In this document: positions 52,062 through 61,972 of the stretch, piece after piece
How the letters are laid out: each line of letters begins with the position of its first letter
How positions within the stretch are numbered: position 1 is the first letter of the stretch
Assembly (NCBI GenBank): GCA_018222605.1
Contig: JAAEZZ010000003.1
Location: forward strand, 186,001-250,000
Direction: 5' to 3'
Source of the DNA: Alphaproteobacteria bacterium
GTDB taxonomy: Bacteria > Pseudomonadota > Alphaproteobacteria > Caulobacterales > Hyphomonadaceae
DNA length: 64,000 nucleotides
Notes under the pieces: generated by a model
Told to the model about the DNA's origin: nothing
Databases searched by the model: none
Seen by the model: the letters and a program-made list of their open reading frames with translations, nothing else
Position numbers and translations under genes: made by a program

Positions 52062-52783
52062 GCGCGGCGCCCTGGTCTGGCGCGTTGGCCATCGGATTGG
52101 GCTGGGCCGCGCTCGACGCTCGCCTTGGCAAGAACACGGCACATGCTCACTTGGCACATCAGGTCATACTCGGGCTGGATGGCGCAGTCGTGGTGACGAC
52201 AAACTCAGACATAATAGCCCCGAAAGGCAAGGCTATTCAAATCCCTGCTGGGCAGACCCATTCCATCGGTCCTGAGGGACGCCTGACGCGCTCGATCTAT
52301 ATTGACCCGCGCTTTTCCGGAATTCGAAACGATCAGCAATGCAATCAGCCTGCCTGCCTTTCGGATGATCTATCAGCCACTCTAGAGCACATCACTGACA
52401 CTAATCAGGCGCGCGATTGGGCGAAAAGGTTCGCGGGCCGGTTGCCTGGTTCGGCCATAGATTCACGCCTGCAAAAAGCCCTTGGCAACGTTCGCGCACT
52501 CGCCAATCCCGCCGCTCTGGCGCGCGAGCTCACGCTGTCTCCAACTCGGCTGCGAGAGATCGTCAAGGCGGACTTCGGTGTTCCGCCCAGTAAGCTATTG
52601 CAATGGTTGCAATTGCTCGGTGCCGCTAAGGCAATGGAGGCGTCGTCCAGTCTCGCTGATGCAGCGGCCGCGGGCGGTTTTGCAGACCAGGCGCATTTCA
52701 CACGCCGACTGCAACAATGGTTCGGGGTGACCCCTAAAATTGGCCTTTCGGGTTTGGAGGTGTCCGTCGATGATCTCAGCTGA
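52058..52783 (+). CDS. AraC-family transcriptional regulator
   Basis: 241 residues. The N-terminal cupin-like sensor has HAHLAHQVILGLDGAVVV and IPAGQTHSI; the C-terminal pair of helix-turn-helices includes ALARELTLSPTRLREIVKAD and AAGGFADQAHFTRRLQQWFG. It is the last gene of the overlapping set starting with the second DUF2231 gene. Target and ligand unknown; it could control the acyltransferase set or the ATPase operon downstream. Confidence 0.9.
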   Translation: MSAAPWSGALAIGLGWAALDARLGKNTAHAHLAHQVILGLDGAVVVTTNSDIIAPKGKAIQIPAGQTHSIGPEGRLTRSIYIDPRFSGIRNDQQCNQPACLSDDLSATLEHITDTNQARDWAKRFAGRLPGSAIDSRLQKALGNVRALANPAALARELTLSPTRLREIVKADFGVPPSKLLQWLQLLGAAKAMEASSSLADAAAAGGFADQAHFTRRLQQWFGVTPKIGLSGLEVSVDDLS

Positions 52784-52862
52784 TCCCTCACCCAACGCGG
52801 ATTGGTCGGCGCGCTTGTCTTGCTCAAAACAAGCGATGCGGGCCCTAAGTATATATACGGAG

Positions 52863-52888
52863 TTACCAATACCCCCTATGGGTATTAA
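52863..52888 (+). promoter_or_regulatory. CsoR-like operator and promoter, site 3
   Basis: ATACCCCCTATGGGTAT (52869-52885) lies between TTACCA (52863-52868) and TATTAA (52883-52888), 72 bases before the DUF5676 start. It drives the DUF5676-ATPase-DUF411 group. Confidence 0.65.
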
Positions 52889-52960
52889 CTCATTTTCGAA
52901 GCAACGCATCGCTTTCGCACAAATTATGTGGCGGCAACAACCAAAGAGAAGGAAAACACC

Positions 52961-53212
52961 ATGCGCCTCATCCCCACTGGGCACGCCCTATCTATTTTTC
53001 TAGCCATCACGTTTACGCTCTGTATCGCATGGGGGTTGGTCGCACCGCCTAGTCTCCACATGCACGGTGCGTGGGAACAGCTCCTACCCGGATTTGAATT
53101 CATTTCGGTTTCAAGCTTCTTCCTCGGCCTCATCGAGTCCTACGTTTACGGCTGGTATATCGCGCTTGTCTTCGTACCGCTCTACCGGCTGTTCAATCGC
53201 CAAAAAGCCTAA
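52961..53212 (+). CDS. DUF5676 family small membrane protein
   Basis: 83 residues from the ATG at 52961, with GAGAAGGAAA ahead of it. Two membrane helices (ALSIFLAITFTLCIAWGLV and SFFLGLIESYVYGWYIALVF) and the spacing G..W.G...G match DUF5676 proteins, which are common in heavy-metal islands next to P-type ATPases. The loop SLHMHGAWEQLLPG contains Met and His. Function unknown. Confidence 0.82.
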   Translation: MRLIPTGHALSIFLAITFTLCIAWGLVAPPSLHMHGAWEQLLPGFEFISVSSFFLGLIESYVYGWYIALVFVPLYRLFNRQKA

Positions 53213-53298
53213 TGCCAGAACTCCATTAGAGATCAGCCGCCCAACCCGGGCGCTGACCTTTAAGAGTGACACTGAAGCCAAACCCCGGAGGGACGGAT

Positions 53299-55557
53299 AT
53301 GACCAATACCGATCATAAACATCACGACCATGGACATCATGATCACCACCACGGGGATGATCATGATTGTTGCCATGGTGGCGGAGACGCCGATGCCGGC
53401 GCGGACGGCAAATATGATCTCGTCCCGCAGGGCTACACAGGCACGGTCTATACATGCCCGATGCATCCAAACGTTCGCGACGTCCGAAACTCCGGATGCC
53501 CGATATGCGGCATGGCGCTGGAGCCCGAAGGTGTTGTTGTCGGCGAAGAAGACACCTCAGAACTCGACGACATGACCCGTAGATTCTGGATCAGCGCCAT
53601 CTTCACCATCCCACTTGCCATTTACGCCATGGGTGACCTGATCCCTGGCAAACCCCTCGAAGGGCTCTTGCCCGCCGGTTGGTCCCAATGGGCTCAATTC
53701 GCGCTGGCCGTTCCTGTCGTCCTCTGGGGCGGATGGCCCTTCTTTGTGCGCGGCGTTCGGTCGGTACGCACGATGAACCTCAACATGTTCACCCTCATCT
53801 CGCTTGGCGTCGGCGTTGCTTTTGTCTTCTCGCTTGTTGCAACCGCTTTGCCAGGCATTTTTCCGCACGCCTTTCGCAATGAGGCCGGCGAAGTCGCTGT
53901 ATATTATGAAGCCGCTGCGGTGATCACAACGCTCGTATTGCTCGGGCAGGTCCTGGAGCTACGAGCCCGAAGCGCGACATCGGGTGCCATCCGCGCGCTC
54001 CTTGAACTCACGCCGCCAACCGCAAACCGGATCATGGCTGACGGCCAAGAAGAAGAGGTTTCCGTCGACGATGTCCAGAGCGGTGACCGGCTACGGGTCC
54101 GGCCAGGCGAAAAAGTACCTGTCGACGGAGAGGTTGTTGAAGGGCGTTCGAATGTCGACGAGTCCATGATCACTGGAGAACCTATTCCAGTCGAGAAAGC
54201 AGCAGGGGATCCAATTACCGGCGGCACAGTTAACGGCACCGGATCACTCGTTATGGCCGCGACGCGCGTCGGCGAAGATACAATGCTATCGCAAATCGTA
54301 CGCATGGTCGCCGAAGCCCAGCGCTCACGCGCGCCCATCCAGAAGCTCGCCGACACAGTGGCCGGCCTGTTTGTCCCGGCCGTCGTCGTGATCGCGATTA
54401 TCACATTCATCGTCTGGGCGATTTTTGGGCCGCACCCGGCCATGGCTTTTGCGATCGTCAACGCCGTGGCTGTGTTAATTATTGCGTGTCCCTGCGCACT
54501 TGGTCTTGCAACCCCGATGTCAATTATGGTCGCCACAGGAAAGGGCGCACAGAGCGGCATTCTGATCAAAAATGCTGAAGCGCTCGAGACGTTTGAAAAA
54601 GTCGACACGATCGTCGTCGATAAGACCGGCACTTTGACAGAGGGCCACCCCAAACTTGTGACAGTCGAGCCTGCGAGTGGTCTCGGAGAAGCAGACTTCC
54701 TGGCTTACGCTGCCGCGATTGAACGCGGGAGCGAGCACCCTCTTGCGCAAGCCATCGTCAACGGGGCCGAAGAGCGCGGCGCAGCGCGCCTCGAGTCTAC
54801 CGATTTTGAATCAGTCACCGGAGAAGGCGCGCAGGGCCGGGTCGATGGAAAGCTTTTCGCCATCGGCAACGCCAAGATGATGCGCCGAGTCGGTGCTTTT
54901 GACGAAACTCTGAAAGCCCATGCTGAAACCTATCGCCGCGACGGCCAGACGGTGATGTTCGCCGCTCTGGACGGCAAACCGGCGGGCCTGATTGGGGTCG
55001 CCGATCCAATCAAAGAAACGACCCCTGAAGCCATAGCCGCCTTGCACAAGGCGGGCATGAAAGTCGTCATGCTGACGGGCGACAGCCTGGCAACAGCGCA
55101 AGCGGTTGCACGCCAAATCGGCATTGATGAGGTGGAGGCCGATGTGTCACCAGAAGACAAAAACCGGATCGTGCGCGAGCTCCAATCGAATGGTGCGGTC
55201 GTCGCCATGTGCGGCGACGGCATCAATGACGCGCCTGCCCTTGCTCAAGCGGATATCGGAATAGCCATGGGAACCGGTACAGATGTGGCGATGGAGAGCG
55301 CCAGTGTCACCCTGGTCAAAGGCGATCTTCGCGGTGTCGCCCGCGCGCAGCGGCTGAGCCGCGCGACGATGGGTAATATTCGCGAAAACCTGTTCTTTGC
55401 CTTTATCTATAATTCGCTCGGCGTGCCGGTTGCTGCCGGCGTCCTCTATCCGTTCTTTGGACTGCTTCTCAGTCCAATTATCGCCGCCGCCGCGATGAGC
55501 CTCAGCTCATTCTCGGTCATCGCGAATGCGCTGCGACTTCGCTCCGTCAAACTATAA
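53299..55557 (+). CDS. copA: Cu(I)-exporting P1B-type ATPase
   Basis: 752 residues from the ATG at 53299, set by GGAGGGAC. A very His-rich N-terminus ([18 protein letters not shown]) is followed by a heavy-metal-binding YHS-like module [21 protein letters not shown]. Eight helices are expected; [12 protein letters not shown] holds the Cys-Pro-Cys (397-399) of copper or silver pumps. Asp441 in [11 protein letters not shown] is phosphorylated; [13 protein letters not shown] and [20 protein letters not shown] are present. It has no CxxC HMA domain. It exports Cu+ from the cytoplasm, and operator site 3 probably controls it. Confidence 0.95.
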   Translation: MTNTDHKHHDHGHHDHHHGDDHDCCHGGGDADAGADGKYDLVPQGYTGTVYTCPMHPNVRDVRNSGCPICGMALEPEGVVVGEEDTSELDDMTRRFWISAIFTIPLAIYAMGDLIPGKPLEGLLPAGWSQWAQFALAVPVVLWGGWPFFVRGVRSVRTMNLNMFTLISLGVGVAFVFSLVATALPGIFPHAFRNEAGEVAVYYEAAAVITTLVLLGQVLELRARSATSGAIRALLELTPPTANRIMADGQEEEVSVDDVQSGDRLRVRPGEKVPVDGEVVEGRSNVDESMITGEPIPVEKAAGDPITGGTVNGTGSLVMAATRVGEDTMLSQIVRMVAEAQRSRAPIQKLADTVAGLFVPAVVVIAIITFIVWAIFGPHPAMAFAIVNAVAVLIIACPCALGLATPMSIMVATGKGAQSGILIKNAEALETFEKVDTIVVDKTGTLTEGHPKLVTVEPASGLGEADFLAYAAAIERGSEHPLAQAIVNGAEERGAARLESTDFESVTGEGAQGRVDGKLFAIGNAKMMRRVGAFDETLKAHAETYRRDGQTVMFAALDGKPAGLIGVADPIKETTPEAIAALHKAGMKVVMLTGDSLATAQAVARQIGIDEVEADVSPEDKNRIVRELQSNGAVVAMCGDGINDAPALAQADIGIAMGTGTDVAMESASVTLVKGDLRGVARAQRLSRATMGNIRENLFFAFIYNSLGVPVAAGVLYPFFGLLLSPIIAAAAMSLSSFSVIANALRLRSVKL

Positions 55558-55574
55558 TTTCGAAGGAAACTCTT

Positions 55575-56072
55575 ATGTCAAAATGGATTCTTGCCGCCTT
55601 GGCCACCGCCCTTTTTGCGCTTGCCGCTGGGTTTTTCGTCTCGGGCGGTTTGGCGAGCCCTGCAAATGCGCAAACCATTACCGTCTATAAAACACCCTGG
55701 TGTGGATGCTGTACGGCCTGGATAAAACACCTTCAGCGCGATGGTCTTGAAGTACGTGTTATCGAACGCGAAGACCTTGCGCCTGTGCGGGCCTCGCTGA
55801 ACGTGCCCGATGAGCTTGCCTCCTGCCACACTGCGTCGGTTGATGGCTACGCGATTGAGGGCCATGTCCCAGCCTCGGAAATTCGTAAGCTTCTGGAAAC
55901 CCGGCCAGATGCGGCGGGGCTTTCGGTGCCCGGCATGCCAATGGGCTCTCCCGGAATGGAAACGACAAGCCCGCCTGACGCCTATGATGTCATTCTGTTT
56001 AGTGCGAATCAGCAAAGCGTATTCGCGAGCTATGTCGGCCGCTTCCCAGCTGAACAGGCGGTCGGGCAATGA
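55575..56072 (+). CDS. DUF411 exported metal-binding protein
   Basis: 165 residues. A signal peptide ends in ASPANAQ. The core TVYKTPWCGCCTAWIKHL, then ELASCHTASVDGYAIEGHVP, is DUF411, with a CGCC motif and a further Cys-His that bind copper or other soft metals. The extended tail has a Met motif PGMPMGSPGM. It lies 17 bases after the ATPase gene with its own AAGGAA site and overlaps the permease gene by ATGA. Confidence 0.92.
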   Translation: MSKWILAALATALFALAAGFFVSGGLASPANAQTITVYKTPWCGCCTAWIKHLQRDGLEVRVIEREDLAPVRASLNVPDELASCHTASVDGYAIEGHVPASEIRKLLETRPDAAGLSVPGMPMGSPGMETTSPPDAYDVILFSANQQSVFASYVGRFPAEQAVGQ

Positions 56073-57400
56073 AATCCGAAACCTATAAAAAAGGCTCGCT
56101 AAGTCTCGCAGGAACCGTTGCGATGGGCACCGGTGTCATGATTGGCGCCGGGATCTTCGCACTGACCGGGCAAGTCGCGCAATTCTCAGGACCGGCGTTT
56201 CCGCTCGCCTTTTTGCTTGCGGCCGTGGTCAGCGGGTTCAGCGCCTACACCTACATCAAAATGTCGAACAAATATCCGTCGGCCGGCGGCATCGCGATGA
56301 TCCTTCAAAAAGCCTATGGGCCAACGACAATTGCCGCCGCCAGCGCGCTGCTCATGACTATGTCGATGATTATCAATGAGAGCCTCGTCGCTCGCACATT
56401 CGGCGCCTACACATTGCAACTCTTTGATGTTTCGAAAGACAGTATTCTGGTACCCGTTCTGGCCGTCGGATTGATCGTTTTTGCGTTTATAATCAACATA
56501 TCCGGAAACAAAATCATTGGCGGCGTATCCAAAATTGCTGCGGTCCTGAAAGTTGGCGGCATTCTGATCTTTGCTGGCGCGGCGCTCTGGGCGTCCGGCC
56601 TTTCTTTTGAAGCAGCCTCCTCGGCCACAACAAATGAGACTGGACCTGCGGGATTCCTCGCCGGCGTCGCCCTCGCCATTCTTGCATTTAAAGGGTTCAC
56701 CACGATCACCAATAGCGGCGATGAAGTCAAAGACCCCAATAAGAATGTCGGCCGCGCGATCATTTGGTCGCTGGCGATCTGCCTTGTTGTCTACATGGCT
56801 GTCGCTCTGGCGGTGGGGTCCTCACTGACACTTGAAGAAATTGTCGCAGCCAAGGATTTCTCGCTCGCAGAAGCCTCGCGCCCGGCCTTTGGTGATTTTG
56901 GCGTGGCGTTTACCGTGATCATCGCAATCATTGCCACCGCGTCGGGACTACTCGCCAGTGTCTTCGCGGTTTCGCGCATGCTCGCCATGCTGACGAATAT
57001 GAACCTGATCCCCCACAAGCATTTTGGCATGCCCGGCGGCATCCAGAAACACACGCTTGTCTATACTGTTGTTTTGGCTGCCTTCCTGGCCGCTTTCTTC
57101 GATCTTGGGCGGATCGCTTCACTCGGCGCGATTTATTATCTCGTAATGGATATTATTATCCACTACGGCGTGCTGCGCTATTTACGCGAAGATGTCGGCG
57201 CCCGCGCCTCTATTCTAGTCGCCGCCATATTATTCGACCTGATTGCCCTTGGCGCCTTCCTGTTCATCAAAGCGACCGCAGACCCGATGATCGTCATCAT
57301 CGCGATTGGGTCAATGGCTGCAATCTTTGCTTTCGAAGCGCTCTATCTCGGCCGGATCCGCGACAAGGAGGCGCCCGATCATGCGCACTCTCACTCATGA
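56069..57400 (+). CDS. APC-family amino acid permease
   Basis: 443 residues with about twelve helices. GTGVMIGAGIFALTGQVAQF near residue 20 is the conserved G-x-G-I-F substrate loop of APC transporters, and FKGFTTITNSGDEVKDPNKN the helix-8 region motif. It begins by overlapping the DUF411 stop. An amino acid permease in a copper operon may supply or export a metal-chelating amino acid; that is inference. After its stop the same frame stays open up to the next gene without a normal start codon. Confidence 0.9.
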   Translation: MKSETYKKGSLSLAGTVAMGTGVMIGAGIFALTGQVAQFSGPAFPLAFLLAAVVSGFSAYTYIKMSNKYPSAGGIAMILQKAYGPTTIAAASALLMTMSMIINESLVARTFGAYTLQLFDVSKDSILVPVLAVGLIVFAFIINISGNKIIGGVSKIAAVLKVGGILIFAGAALWASGLSFEAASSATTNETGPAGFLAGVALAILAFKGFTTITNSGDEVKDPNKNVGRAIIWSLAICLVVYMAVALAVGSSLTLEEIVAAKDFSLAEASRPAFGDFGVAFTVIIAIIATASGLLASVFAVSRMLAMLTNMNLIPHKHFGMPGGIQKHTLVYTVVLAAFLAAFFDLGRIASLGAIYYLVMDIIIHYGVLRYLREDVGARASILVAAILFDLIALGAFLFIKATADPMIVIIAIGSMAAIFAFEALYLGRIRDKEAPDHAHSHS

Positions 57401-57553
57401 TGTAACTGGTCCGCCGAGGGTAAACCTGATCGAGTTCTGCGAGCGAGCGGTGAGCAGGACTGGGATCCTTATTGGTTTAAAAGCGATGGCGCACCCTATC
57501 GCGGGGCGTATGACAACGCTTTCGCGGCCCCGGCACACCGCGAGGTTCGCGCC

Positions 57554-57982
57554 ATGATCCTGGCGATTGTCATCTCCGCAGTCACCTTCGTGCTATCCGG
57601 CGCGCTTCACTATGCGATTGTCTCAGGCGCAATCCGCCACCTCGGAGCTGCGAGCTATCATCGCGGCCGCAAACTTGTCACTGCGCTTTGCGTCTCGGGG
57701 ATTGCGCATCTCGCGGCGGCCAGTCTTTACGCCCTCGCTTATGGCCTGGGCCGCGCCCTAGAGATAGGTGATCTAAGCGGTGATACGCCGACGACAGCCA
57801 TGGACGTCTTTTACTTTTCGCTCGTCAGTTACACCTCACTCGGTCTTGGCGACATTGTTCCAACCGGCCATTTGCGCTTCGTCGCCGGTGTCGAGGCGCT
57901 GAATGGTTTTCTGCTCATCAGTTGCTCGGCGGCGATGCTGTTTCTGTTCATGACGGAGCAGAGCGAGGAACGCAGGCAATGA
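57554..57982 (+). CDS. Two-helix potassium-channel-like membrane protein
   Basis: 142 residues. Helices at about 1-25, 40-65 and 108-132 surround the pore loop FYFSLVSYTSLGLGDIVPTG, close to the K+ channel filter TxGYGD (here T-S-L-G-L-G-D). It lacks a cytosolic ligand-binding domain. Ion_trans_2-type proteins like this are short, so length is plausible. The frame is open upstream to the permease stop (57400), but only the ATG at 57554 offers a usual start. Channel function is inferred. Confidence 0.78.
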   Translation: MILAIVISAVTFVLSGALHYAIVSGAIRHLGAASYHRGRKLVTALCVSGIAHLAAASLYALAYGLGRALEIGDLSGDTPTTAMDVFYFSLVSYTSLGLGDIVPTGHLRFVAGVEALNGFLLISCSAAMLFLFMTEQSEERRQ

Positions 57983-58091
57983 GCCCCCCCACACACGCTT
58001 CAATACAGTTGCACCTGAAATGTTTGGCGCGCGCCTGCGCCTATCAGGGAAAGAACTCGGCCACGCGTATTATTGAGGAATGGGGGCACAA

Positions 58092-59093
58092 ATGACCAAT
58101 CTGGTAAAACGCTATGGTCTGATCGGCATCGCCATCGTCTTCCTCGCTGCCGCGATTGTCGGCTGGACACAGCTACGCAACCCCCATGAAGAGCGCGGCC
58201 ATATCGAAGTGTTCGGTAATGTCGATGTGCGCCAGGTCAATCTGGGTTTCAAAGTTCCCGGGCGCCTCGCCGAAATGATGGTCGATGAAGGCGACAAGGT
58301 CGCTGCAGGTGCAGTTGTCGCAAAACTCGAGCCGGTTGACTATGAAAATGAAGTGAAACTCGCGCAAGCGCGGGTCGCACGGTCTCAAGCTGCGCTCAGC
58401 GTTCTGCTCGCCGGCTCCAGGCCCCAGGAAATCGCCCAAGCTGAAGCGCAGCTCGCCGCAGCAGAAGCGGCTCTAACCGTTGCTGAAACCACCCTGTCGC
58501 GGCAGGAGTTTCTTGCCGAGCGAGATATCGCCTCACACCAGGCACATGAGGAAGCCGAAGCGCGGCAGGGCGCGGCCATTGCGCAGCGTGATGCCGCCGC
58601 AAAAGGCTTGGAGCTGGCGCGCATCGGACCGCGCTCTGAGGATATCGATCAGGCGCGTTCGGTGCTGGCCGCCGAGCAAGCCGCTCTCGCCCTGGCAGAG
58701 CAACGCGTCGCCGATACGATGCTGACCGCCCCAAATGAAGGCATCATTCTGACACGTGTTCGCGAGCCGGGCGCAATCATCGGCGCAGGCGAAACCATTT
58801 ATACCTTAACCTTGACCTCGCCGGTCTGGGTGCGCGCCTATATTGAAGAGCCAGATCTTGATTTAATCCAGGCCGGTATGGACGCCGAGGTGCGCACCGA
58901 CTCCGGACGCGTCTACACAGGGCAAATCGGGTTCATTTCGCCGGTCGCCGAGTTCACGCCAAAGACGGTCGAAACCCGGTCATTGCGAACCAGCCTTGTC
59001 TACCGCGTGCGCATCATCGTTGAAGATCCAGAACACCGCCTGAAACAAGGCATGCCGGTTACAGTCATGCTCAGCCCCGACCGGGATGTTTGA
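58092..59093 (+). CDS. HlyD-family membrane fusion protein
   Basis: About 333 residues from the ATG at 58092, preceded by GGGGG; an in-frame ATG 12 bases upstream is poorly placed. One membrane anchor (GLIGIAIVFLAAAIVGW) is followed by a biotinyl-lipoyl half (VDVRQVNLGFKVPGRLAEMM), a long Ala/Glu/Gln coiled coil (about 85-200) and the second lipoyl half (TMLTAPNEGIILTRVREPGA). This is the YbhG/EmrA-like periplasmic adaptor for the ABC exporter encoded downstream, whose gene overlaps this stop. Confidence 0.93.
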   Translation: MTNLVKRYGLIGIAIVFLAAAIVGWTQLRNPHEERGHIEVFGNVDVRQVNLGFKVPGRLAEMMVDEGDKVAAGAVVAKLEPVDYENEVKLAQARVARSQAALSVLLAGSRPQEIAQAEAQLAAAEAALTVAETTLSRQEFLAERDIASHQAHEEAEARQGAAIAQRDAAAKGLELARIGPRSEDIDQARSVLAAEQAALALAEQRVADTMLTAPNEGIILTRVREPGAIIGAGETIYTLTLTSPVWVRAYIEEPDLDLIQAGMDAEVRTDSGRVYTGQIGFISPVAEFTPKTVETRSLRTSLVYRVRIIVEDPEHRLKQGMPVTVMLSPDRDV

Positions 59094-60829
59094 GCGTGCC
59101 GGGCCCGCTGATCCAGATAGATCAACTCAGCAAGCGCTTTGATAAGGGCGCCCTTGCGGCGCTCGATTCTGTTACGGCCCATGTCAATGCAGGGGAAGTC
59201 ACTGGTCTGGTTGGTCCCGATGGGGCTGGAAAAACCACATTGCTGCGTCTGATCGCAGGCTTACTGGTTCCCTCAACCGGTAAGATCACTGTCAACGGTC
59301 TGGATCCTGTCACGGATAGCGGAGCGGTTCACCGGATTGTGTCCTATATGCCCCAGCGGTTTGGGCTCTACGAAGATCTGAGCGTCCAGGAAAACCTGAC
59401 GCTGTACGCTGATCTGCGGTCAGTTCTCGGGTCAGACCGCGAAGAGGCCTTCGAGCGGCTTTTGGGATTTACAGGCCTCGCACCGTTCACAAATCGGCTG
59501 GCTGGAGCGCTTTCCGGCGGCATGAAGCAAAAGCTTGGCCTTGCCTGCGCCCTCATCAAGAAACCCGACTTGCTGTTGCTTGACGAACCAAGCGTTGGCG
59601 TCGATCCGATCTCCCGGCGAGAGCTTTGGCGCATGGTCTATGAACTGGTCGATCAGGGGATTGGCGTCGTCTGGAGCACGGCCTATTTGGATGAAGCTGA
59701 ACAATGCGCCCACGTGCTGCTCCTGAATGAAGGCGCCTTGCTTTATGCAGGCTCGCCGCAAGACCTCACAGACCGGGTCGCCGGCCGCACCTACCAGATC
59801 CGGCATATCGACACCGATCGCCGCGAAGTCCTAAGCGAAGCAACAAAGCTGGCCACCGTGATTGACGGCGTTATCCAGGGAAGCCGCGTGCGTCTGGTCA
59901 TGGCCGAAGGGGCCGATCCGCCAAATCTCGCACCGCTGAACGCGGGCGTAGCAGCTGAAATCTCGCAAACCCAGCCGCGGTTTGAAGATGCCTTCATGGA
60001 TCTGATCGGCGGTGGATTTCGGGCGACCTCACCTTTTGCCAATCGAGAGGATAGCGCCGCACATACTATGAATCAGGTGGTCGAGGCGCGCGCGCTAACG
60101 CGGCGGTTCGGGGATTTCACAGCTGCTGACAATATCAGCTTCGAAGTGGGGCGCGGTGAAATCTTTGGCCTGATTGGACCCAATGGCGCTGGCAAGTCGA
60201 CCACGTTCAAAATGCTGTGCGGTTTGCTCCAGCCGAGCGAGGGCTCGGCCCGTGTGGTTGGCCTTGATTTGCAAAACGCCCCAAGCAAGGCGCGCGGCCG
60301 GATCGGCTATATGGCTCAAAAATTCTCGCTCTATGGCGATCTTAGCGTACAGCAGAACCTCGATTTTTTCGCTGGTGTTTATGGCCTGACGGGCAAATCC
60401 CGCAAAGACGCCATCTCTCAAATGATTGAGACGTTCGGGTTTGCTGACAGGCTGGATGTCAACGCTATGGGGCTGCCGCTTGGCTATAAGCAACGCCTGG
60501 CGCTCGCCTGCGCGGTTATGCACGAACCGGATGTCCTTTTTCTTGATGAGCCGACATCCGGTGTTGATCCACGCACGCGGCGAGAGTTCTGGACCCATAT
60601 CAATGCGATGGTCGCCAATGGCGTCACGATCATGGTGACAACGCACTTCCTGGATGAGGCGGAATATTGCGATCGGATGGCGCTTATTTATCGCAGCAAG
60701 ATGATCGCCAGTGGCTCACCTGATGAGTTGAAAGACCGCGCCCGCGCAAGCGGCATGATGGACCCAACGCTTGAGGACGCGTTCATTGCGCTGGTTGAGC
60801 AGAGTGATCGAGAGCGCGAGGCGGCATGA
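59090..60829 (+). CDS. ybhF: Tandem ABC ATPase of an ABC-2 exporter (YbhF-like)
   Basis: About 579 residues from a TTG at 59090 (a GTG at 59096 is also possible). Cassette 1: GPDGAGKTTLLRL, LSGGMKQKLGLACALIKKPD, LLLDEPSVGVDP. Cassette 2 (from about residue 325): GPNGAGKSTTFKM, LPLGYKQRLALACAVMHEPD as a degenerate signature, FLDEPTSGVDP. Two fused nucleotide-binding domains beside two permease genes and a HlyD adaptor reproduce the YbhG-F-S-R drug or cation exporter. Overlaps both neighbours. Confidence 0.93.
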   Translation: MSVPGPLIQIDQLSKRFDKGALAALDSVTAHVNAGEVTGLVGPDGAGKTTLLRLIAGLLVPSTGKITVNGLDPVTDSGAVHRIVSYMPQRFGLYEDLSVQENLTLYADLRSVLGSDREEAFERLLGFTGLAPFTNRLAGALSGGMKQKLGLACALIKKPDLLLLDEPSVGVDPISRRELWRMVYELVDQGIGVVWSTAYLDEAEQCAHVLLLNEGALLYAGSPQDLTDRVAGRTYQIRHIDTDRREVLSEATKLATVIDGVIQGSRVRLVMAEGADPPNLAPLNAGVAAEISQTQPRFEDAFMDLIGGGFRATSPFANREDSAAHTMNQVVEARALTRRFGDFTAADNISFEVGRGEIFGLIGPNGAGKSTTFKMLCGLLQPSEGSARVVGLDLQNAPSKARGRIGYMAQKFSLYGDLSVQQNLDFFAGVYGLTGKSRKDAISQMIETFGFADRLDVNAMGLPLGYKQRLALACAVMHEPDVLFLDEPTSGVDPRTRREFWTHINAMVANGVTIMVTTHFLDEAEYCDRMALIYRSKMIASGSPDELKDRARASGMMDPTLEDAFIALVEQSDREREAA

Positions 60830-61968
60830 AGGACCGCGAACCCCTTGCGCTGCGGTGGCGACGTCTGACCGGCCTGATCGTAAAGGAGTCGCGCCAGGTT
60901 CTGCGCGACCCGAGTTCCGTCTTGATCGCGGGCGTGATGCCGCTCTTGCTTCTCTTCCTGTTCGGCTATGGCGTAACCTTTGATCCACGCCAACTTGATG
61001 TCGCATTGGTGGTTGAGCAGCAGTCATCGGAAACTGCGAGCTTCCAAGCCTCGCTTGAAAACTCAACCCTGTTCGAGGTCGAAACGGGCCCGGATCGTCG
61101 CCTGTTCGAGCGCGCGCTGACACTTGGCGAATTGGACGGATTAATCGTGCTGCAAGCTGATTTCGCGGAGAAAGCGTTTCGGGCCGAAGGCGCGCCTATT
61201 CAGGTTATCGTGGACGGCGGTGATCCGAACACGGCATATCTGGTCAGTGGTTATGTCGAGCTCCTATGGGCCAACTGGCTGGAACAGGAATGGATCAGCC
61301 GGGGACGACCGGCCCTGGTGCCAAGTGTGCAGCTGGAACCGCAAGTCTGGTTCAATCCGGAGATTTCGAGCCGAAACTATCTCGTGCCAGGATCGATTGC
61401 GATCATTCTGACAACGATTGGCGCGCTCCTCACCGCCCTGGTCGTCGCACGCGAATGGGAGCGTGGCACGATGGAGGCATTGCTCGCGACGCCGGTTGGT
61501 ATCTTGGAGCTGCTGATTGGCAAACTGGTGCCCTACTTCCTGCTCGGGCTGGGCTCCATGGCGCTCGCGGTCATCACAGCCGTGCTTTTGTTTGGCGTGC
61601 CGTTTCGGGGTTCGCTCGCCGTCCTCATTCTGTCCTCATCGGTCTTCATGCTGTGCTCGCTCGGTCAGGGCCTTCTGATCTCTACCTTGACCCGCAACCA
61701 ACTGGTCGCCGCGCAAACCTCAGTTTTAACCGCGTTCCTACCGGCTTTCTATTTTTCGAACTTCGTATTCGAAATTGACAGTATGCCGCTCGCACTGCGC
61801 CTGATCAGCTATGGCGTCCCCGCCCGATACTATGTCTCGACCTTGCAAACTGAGTTTCTCGCAGGCGACGTCTGGAGCGTTATCGGTCCGGATCTGATTG
61901 GGCTCGGCGTGTTTGCGCTCATCATCTTCGCTCTGACGGCGCTGACCACGCGCACGCGTCTGGAATAG
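60826..61968 (+). CDS. ybhS: ABC-2 type permease (YbhS-like)
   Basis: 380 residues. One N-terminal helix (VLIAGVMPLLLLFLFGYG) is followed by a large external domain to about residue 175, then five helices (NYLVPGSIAIILTTIGALLT, ALAVITAVLLFGVPF and others), the classic ABC-2 layout. REWERGTMEALLATPVG is the coupling segment conserved in the family. ATGA overlap with the ATPase gene. Confidence 0.93.
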   Translation: MKDREPLALRWRRLTGLIVKESRQVLRDPSSVLIAGVMPLLLLFLFGYGVTFDPRQLDVALVVEQQSSETASFQASLENSTLFEVETGPDRRLFERALTLGELDGLIVLQADFAEKAFRAEGAPIQVIVDGGDPNTAYLVSGYVELLWANWLEQEWISRGRPALVPSVQLEPQVWFNPEISSRNYLVPGSIAIILTTIGALLTALVVAREWERGTMEALLATPVGILELLIGKLVPYFLLGLGSMALAVITAVLLFGVPFRGSLAVLILSSSVFMLCSLGQGLLISTLTRNQLVAAQTSVLTAFLPAFYFSNFVFEIDSMPLALRLISYGVPARYYVSTLQTEFLAGDVWSVIGPDLIGLGVFALIIFALTALTTRTRLE

Positions 61969-61972
61969 CGTC

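Noticed and set aside
57401-57553. Open frame between permease stop and channel gene (WDPYWFKSDGAPYRGAYDNA)
   Set aside because: The translation looks protein-like and is in frame with the channel gene, but it has no ATG, GTG or TTG start, so I could not support a gene or a longer channel protein.
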